NCBI GenBank assembly: GCA_902492045.1
Contig: CABUKB010000003.1
Location: 57,280 to 121,279 of the forward strand
Origin: an uncultured Oscillospiraceae bacterium
GTDB taxonomy: Bacteria > Bacillota > Clostridia > Oscillospirales > Acutalibacteraceae
DNA length: 64,000 bases
Reading direction: 5' to 3'
Below, piece after piece: positions 62,718 to 64,000 of the stretch (its first letter is position 1; every line of letters starts with the position of its first letter). The position numbers were made by a program, and so were the translations under genes. The notes under the pieces are model-generated. The model made no database searches. It saw only the letters and a program-made list of their open reading frames with translations, and was not told the DNA's origin.

Positions 62718-62746
62718 ATTTTACTCTTCTTTGAACCTTTTGTCAA
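62718..62746 (-). promoter_or_regulatory. uvrBA promoter
   Basis: On the minus strand TTGACA (62746-62741), 17-nt spacer, TAAAAT (62723-62718). Confidence 0.8.
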
Positions 62747-62870
62747 TATTGGTTTATGATTTTATCACAAGTCCCCTGAATTTGAAAGTACGCCGATTTT
62801 TCGGCTGTCTCACCATCCACGGCCAGTCGGTCTTAACGAAAACACGCCGGGAATGCGCCTGTCTCATGTT

Positions 62871-63152
62871 TTACACCTTTATTGTAACAAAAACGGTATC
62901 TCCAGGCTGCTTTCCTATCTTTTGGCGGATATCCTTGCGAACCCCTATGATATAGCAAATCGAGCCGTCTTCGTTTTTCACACCCATATTCACAATGCTG
63001 CCGATGTAGGGAGCGCCGTCAAAGCTCGCCTGTACGTGTACGCGACCTTTTCCAAACTCCTTTCGAATGTCAAACGGAAAACGGACATAAGCGCCTCCTT
63101 TATCGGGAACCGGCTCGATGACTGCGTAAAATTGGTAATTTTTTCTGCACAT
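62871..63152 (-). CDS. DUF1905 domain protein
   Basis: 93-aa beta-barrel protein of the DUF1905 family: FPFDIRKEFGKGRVHVQASF, GSIVNMGVKN and GVRKDIRQKIGKQPGDTV. In other bacteria the domain is often followed by a YdeI/OmpD-associated domain, which is missing here. Function unknown. The start is preceded by GGAGCAGT. Stands alone between uvrB and the metal-binding protein gene. Confidence 0.88.
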   Translation of the reverse strand: MCRKNYQFYAVIEPVPDKGGAYVRFPFDIRKEFGKGRVHVQASFDGAPYIGSIVNMGVKNEDGSICYIIGVRKDIRQKIGKQPGDTVFVTIKV

Positions 63153-63293
63153 ACTGCTCCTCCGCTATTCGTACATTATAAGTTTTATCGACTGTTCAAA
63201 CTCATTCGCCGCTTGATTGTAAAATGAAACTATCTCCTAGGTTATGTTTTCTCAAAGGCTGTCCGTCATTCTTCTTTTAAGCGGTTTGGCTAC

Positions 63294-63332
63294 AAAAATA
63301 GGAACGCCCGGCCAGACAGCCGGAGCATTCCC
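63294..63332 (-). terminator. Terminator after the HMA-domain gene
   Basis: An imperfect GC-rich stem (GGAACGCCCGGC with GCCGGAGCATTCC, 63300-63330); the minus strand continues TATTTTTG. Confidence 0.6.
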
Positions 63333-63378
63333 ATCTCCCGTTTTACAAACGGCGCGGTCCCTATATGGGGCCATGGCT

Positions 63379-63642
63379 TCAGCGATTCCGAAAAATAGAA
63401 AATCCCTTTTTCACATAGGGTTCGGACTGTACAGACAAAACCCGATAACCCGTTGCCTCCACCGTTTTTTTCAGTTGTTCTTCGCCGATGGCTGTTTCCG
63501 AAAAAATGACGGTCTGCCCAGTACTGCGGGAAGAAATTACCTTTTTAATTTTAAAGGCATTCCGTATCGCGTCATTGACATGGGCCTCGCACATTCCACA
63601 TTGCATTCCCTCGATCTGCACCGTGATTTTCAGCACGGCCAT
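63379..63642 (-). CDS. Heavy-metal-associated (HMA) domain protein, copper-chaperone-like
   Basis: 87 aa. Ferredoxin-like HMA fold with the metal site GMQCGMCEAHV (CxxC) near residue 15, VISSRSTGQTVIFSE in the middle and LKKTVEATGYRVLSV at the end. Predicted to bind Cu(I) or a similar soft metal. No P-type ATPase is in view. A run of GGGGGG serves ATG 63642 or GTG 63636. Confidence 0.85.
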   Translation of the reverse strand: MAVLKITVQIEGMQCGMCEAHVNDAIRNAFKIKKVISSRSTGQTVIFSETAIGEEQLKKTVEATGYRVLSVQSEPYVKKGFSIFRNR

Positions 63643-63856
63643 CCCCCCAATTTTCTTAGTCTATAAATCCATCAACCGCTCAGACGATGGCTTTCCACCG
63701 TTGAAACGCTCCTTCATCAATTTGGTTAGTTGAAACTAACACTCCACAATGGTTATACTCTTTTTCAACGGGTTTGTCAAGATGTGTTCTTGGCTTTGAT
63801 CTTTCTTGATGTGTCGGTTAGTCAATGATGTGTTACAAAATTGGGAAAGAGAATAA

Positions 63857-64000
63857 GAGCTGTTTAGGAGAGAGCCAGTTGAGAGGGCGGATGGGGAAAT
63901 TGTTGTATTGACGCTGCCGGAGGGCAAGCTGAGCGGCAAAGTCAGCGAAAGAGAAGAACTTGTGAGAAGCATAGAATTCTTCATTGTCCTTGCGGTGGCT
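63857..64000 (+). other. Unassigned open frame at the right window edge
   Basis: After an in-frame TAA at 63854-63856 the plus strand stays open to the window end (48 codons) with a protein-like composition (ADGEIVVLTLPEGKLSG). No ATG and no clear ribosome binding site are seen, and nothing was recognised. The minus-strand frame over the same bases is a Ser/Leu-rich shadow. Could be the start of a gene continuing outside, or a remnant. Confidence 0.25.

Noticed and set aside
1..64000. CRISPR arrays, transposases, prophage genes, integrases, rRNA and tRNA genes
   Set aside because: None recognised anywhere in the window.

Overview
This window reads as a chromosomal segment from a strictly anaerobic, probably endospore-forming member of the Clostridia (Bacillota) with moderately high G+C. 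Pointers are an electron-bifurcating [FeFe]-hydrogenase operon, the spore-coat operon cotJABC, an anaerobic class III ribonucleotide reductase, an IspH-ribosomal S1 fusion typical of Clostridia, Gram-positive-type LexA and NrdR operator sequences, and strong AGGAGG ribosome binding sites with frequent GTG/TTG starts. No phage, transposase, CRISPR array, rRNA or tRNA was recognised.

Layout. 1-4.5 kb: end of prfA, then Sua5-type threonylcarbamoyl-AMP synthase, coaE, a lytic transglycosylase and an M18 aminopeptidase. 4.5-5.3 kb: a gene-free, hairpin-rich stretch holding a candidate small RNA with its own terminator, followed by a visibly A+T-richer AraC/GyrI-like regulator (to 6.3 kb). 6.6-14.4 kb: a CmpB-like membrane protein with pgeF, an EEP phosphodiesterase, nagB, cotJABC, fruK and an MFS transporter. 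14.6-19.9 kb: the hydrogenase operon hndA-HATPase-hndB-hndC-hndD behind a strong promoter and a structured leader. 20-28.3 kb: a 5'-deoxynucleotidase, a GT-C-like membrane protein with YfhO, a CorA transporter whose leader has a NrdR-like operator and a small upstream reading frame, an exported protein of unknown function, cobO and a glycerophosphodiesterase. 28.4-37.2 kb: a Ppx-like protein with ppk1, phosphofructokinase, a DUF2680 protein, and nrdD with its glycyl-radical domain on a separate reading frame, then nrdG.

37.3-43.9 kb: uppP, a YdbC-like ssDNA-binding protein, an orphan fumarase/tartrate dehydratase beta subunit, a DivIVA-like coiled-coil protein, cobT-cobS-cobC, a precorrin-2 dehydrogenase and a PPOX-fold protein. 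44-55 kb: a minus-strand housekeeping block (rlmH, MBL hydrolase, murA, LUD protein, exoIII, rpiB, ispH-S1, plsC, a DUF6483-cytidylate kinase fusion, BaiN-like flavoprotein, RpiR regulator). 55-57.3 kb: a membrane protein, a DnaJ protein with a Cys-rich tail and DUF5685. 57.6-62.7 kb: uvrB-uvrA behind a LexA-box promoter. The right end has a DUF1905 protein, a CxxC metal-binding protein and an unassigned open frame.

Themes: redox and nucleotide metabolism of an anaerobe (hydrogenase, NrdD/NrdG), partial cobamide synthesis spread over two loci, envelope precursor synthesis (nagB, murA, uppP, pgeF) and DNA repair. The items most worth following are the corA leader (25.8-26.0 kb), the split NrdD, the gene-free region at 4.5-5.3 kb and the DUF6483-Cmk fusion.
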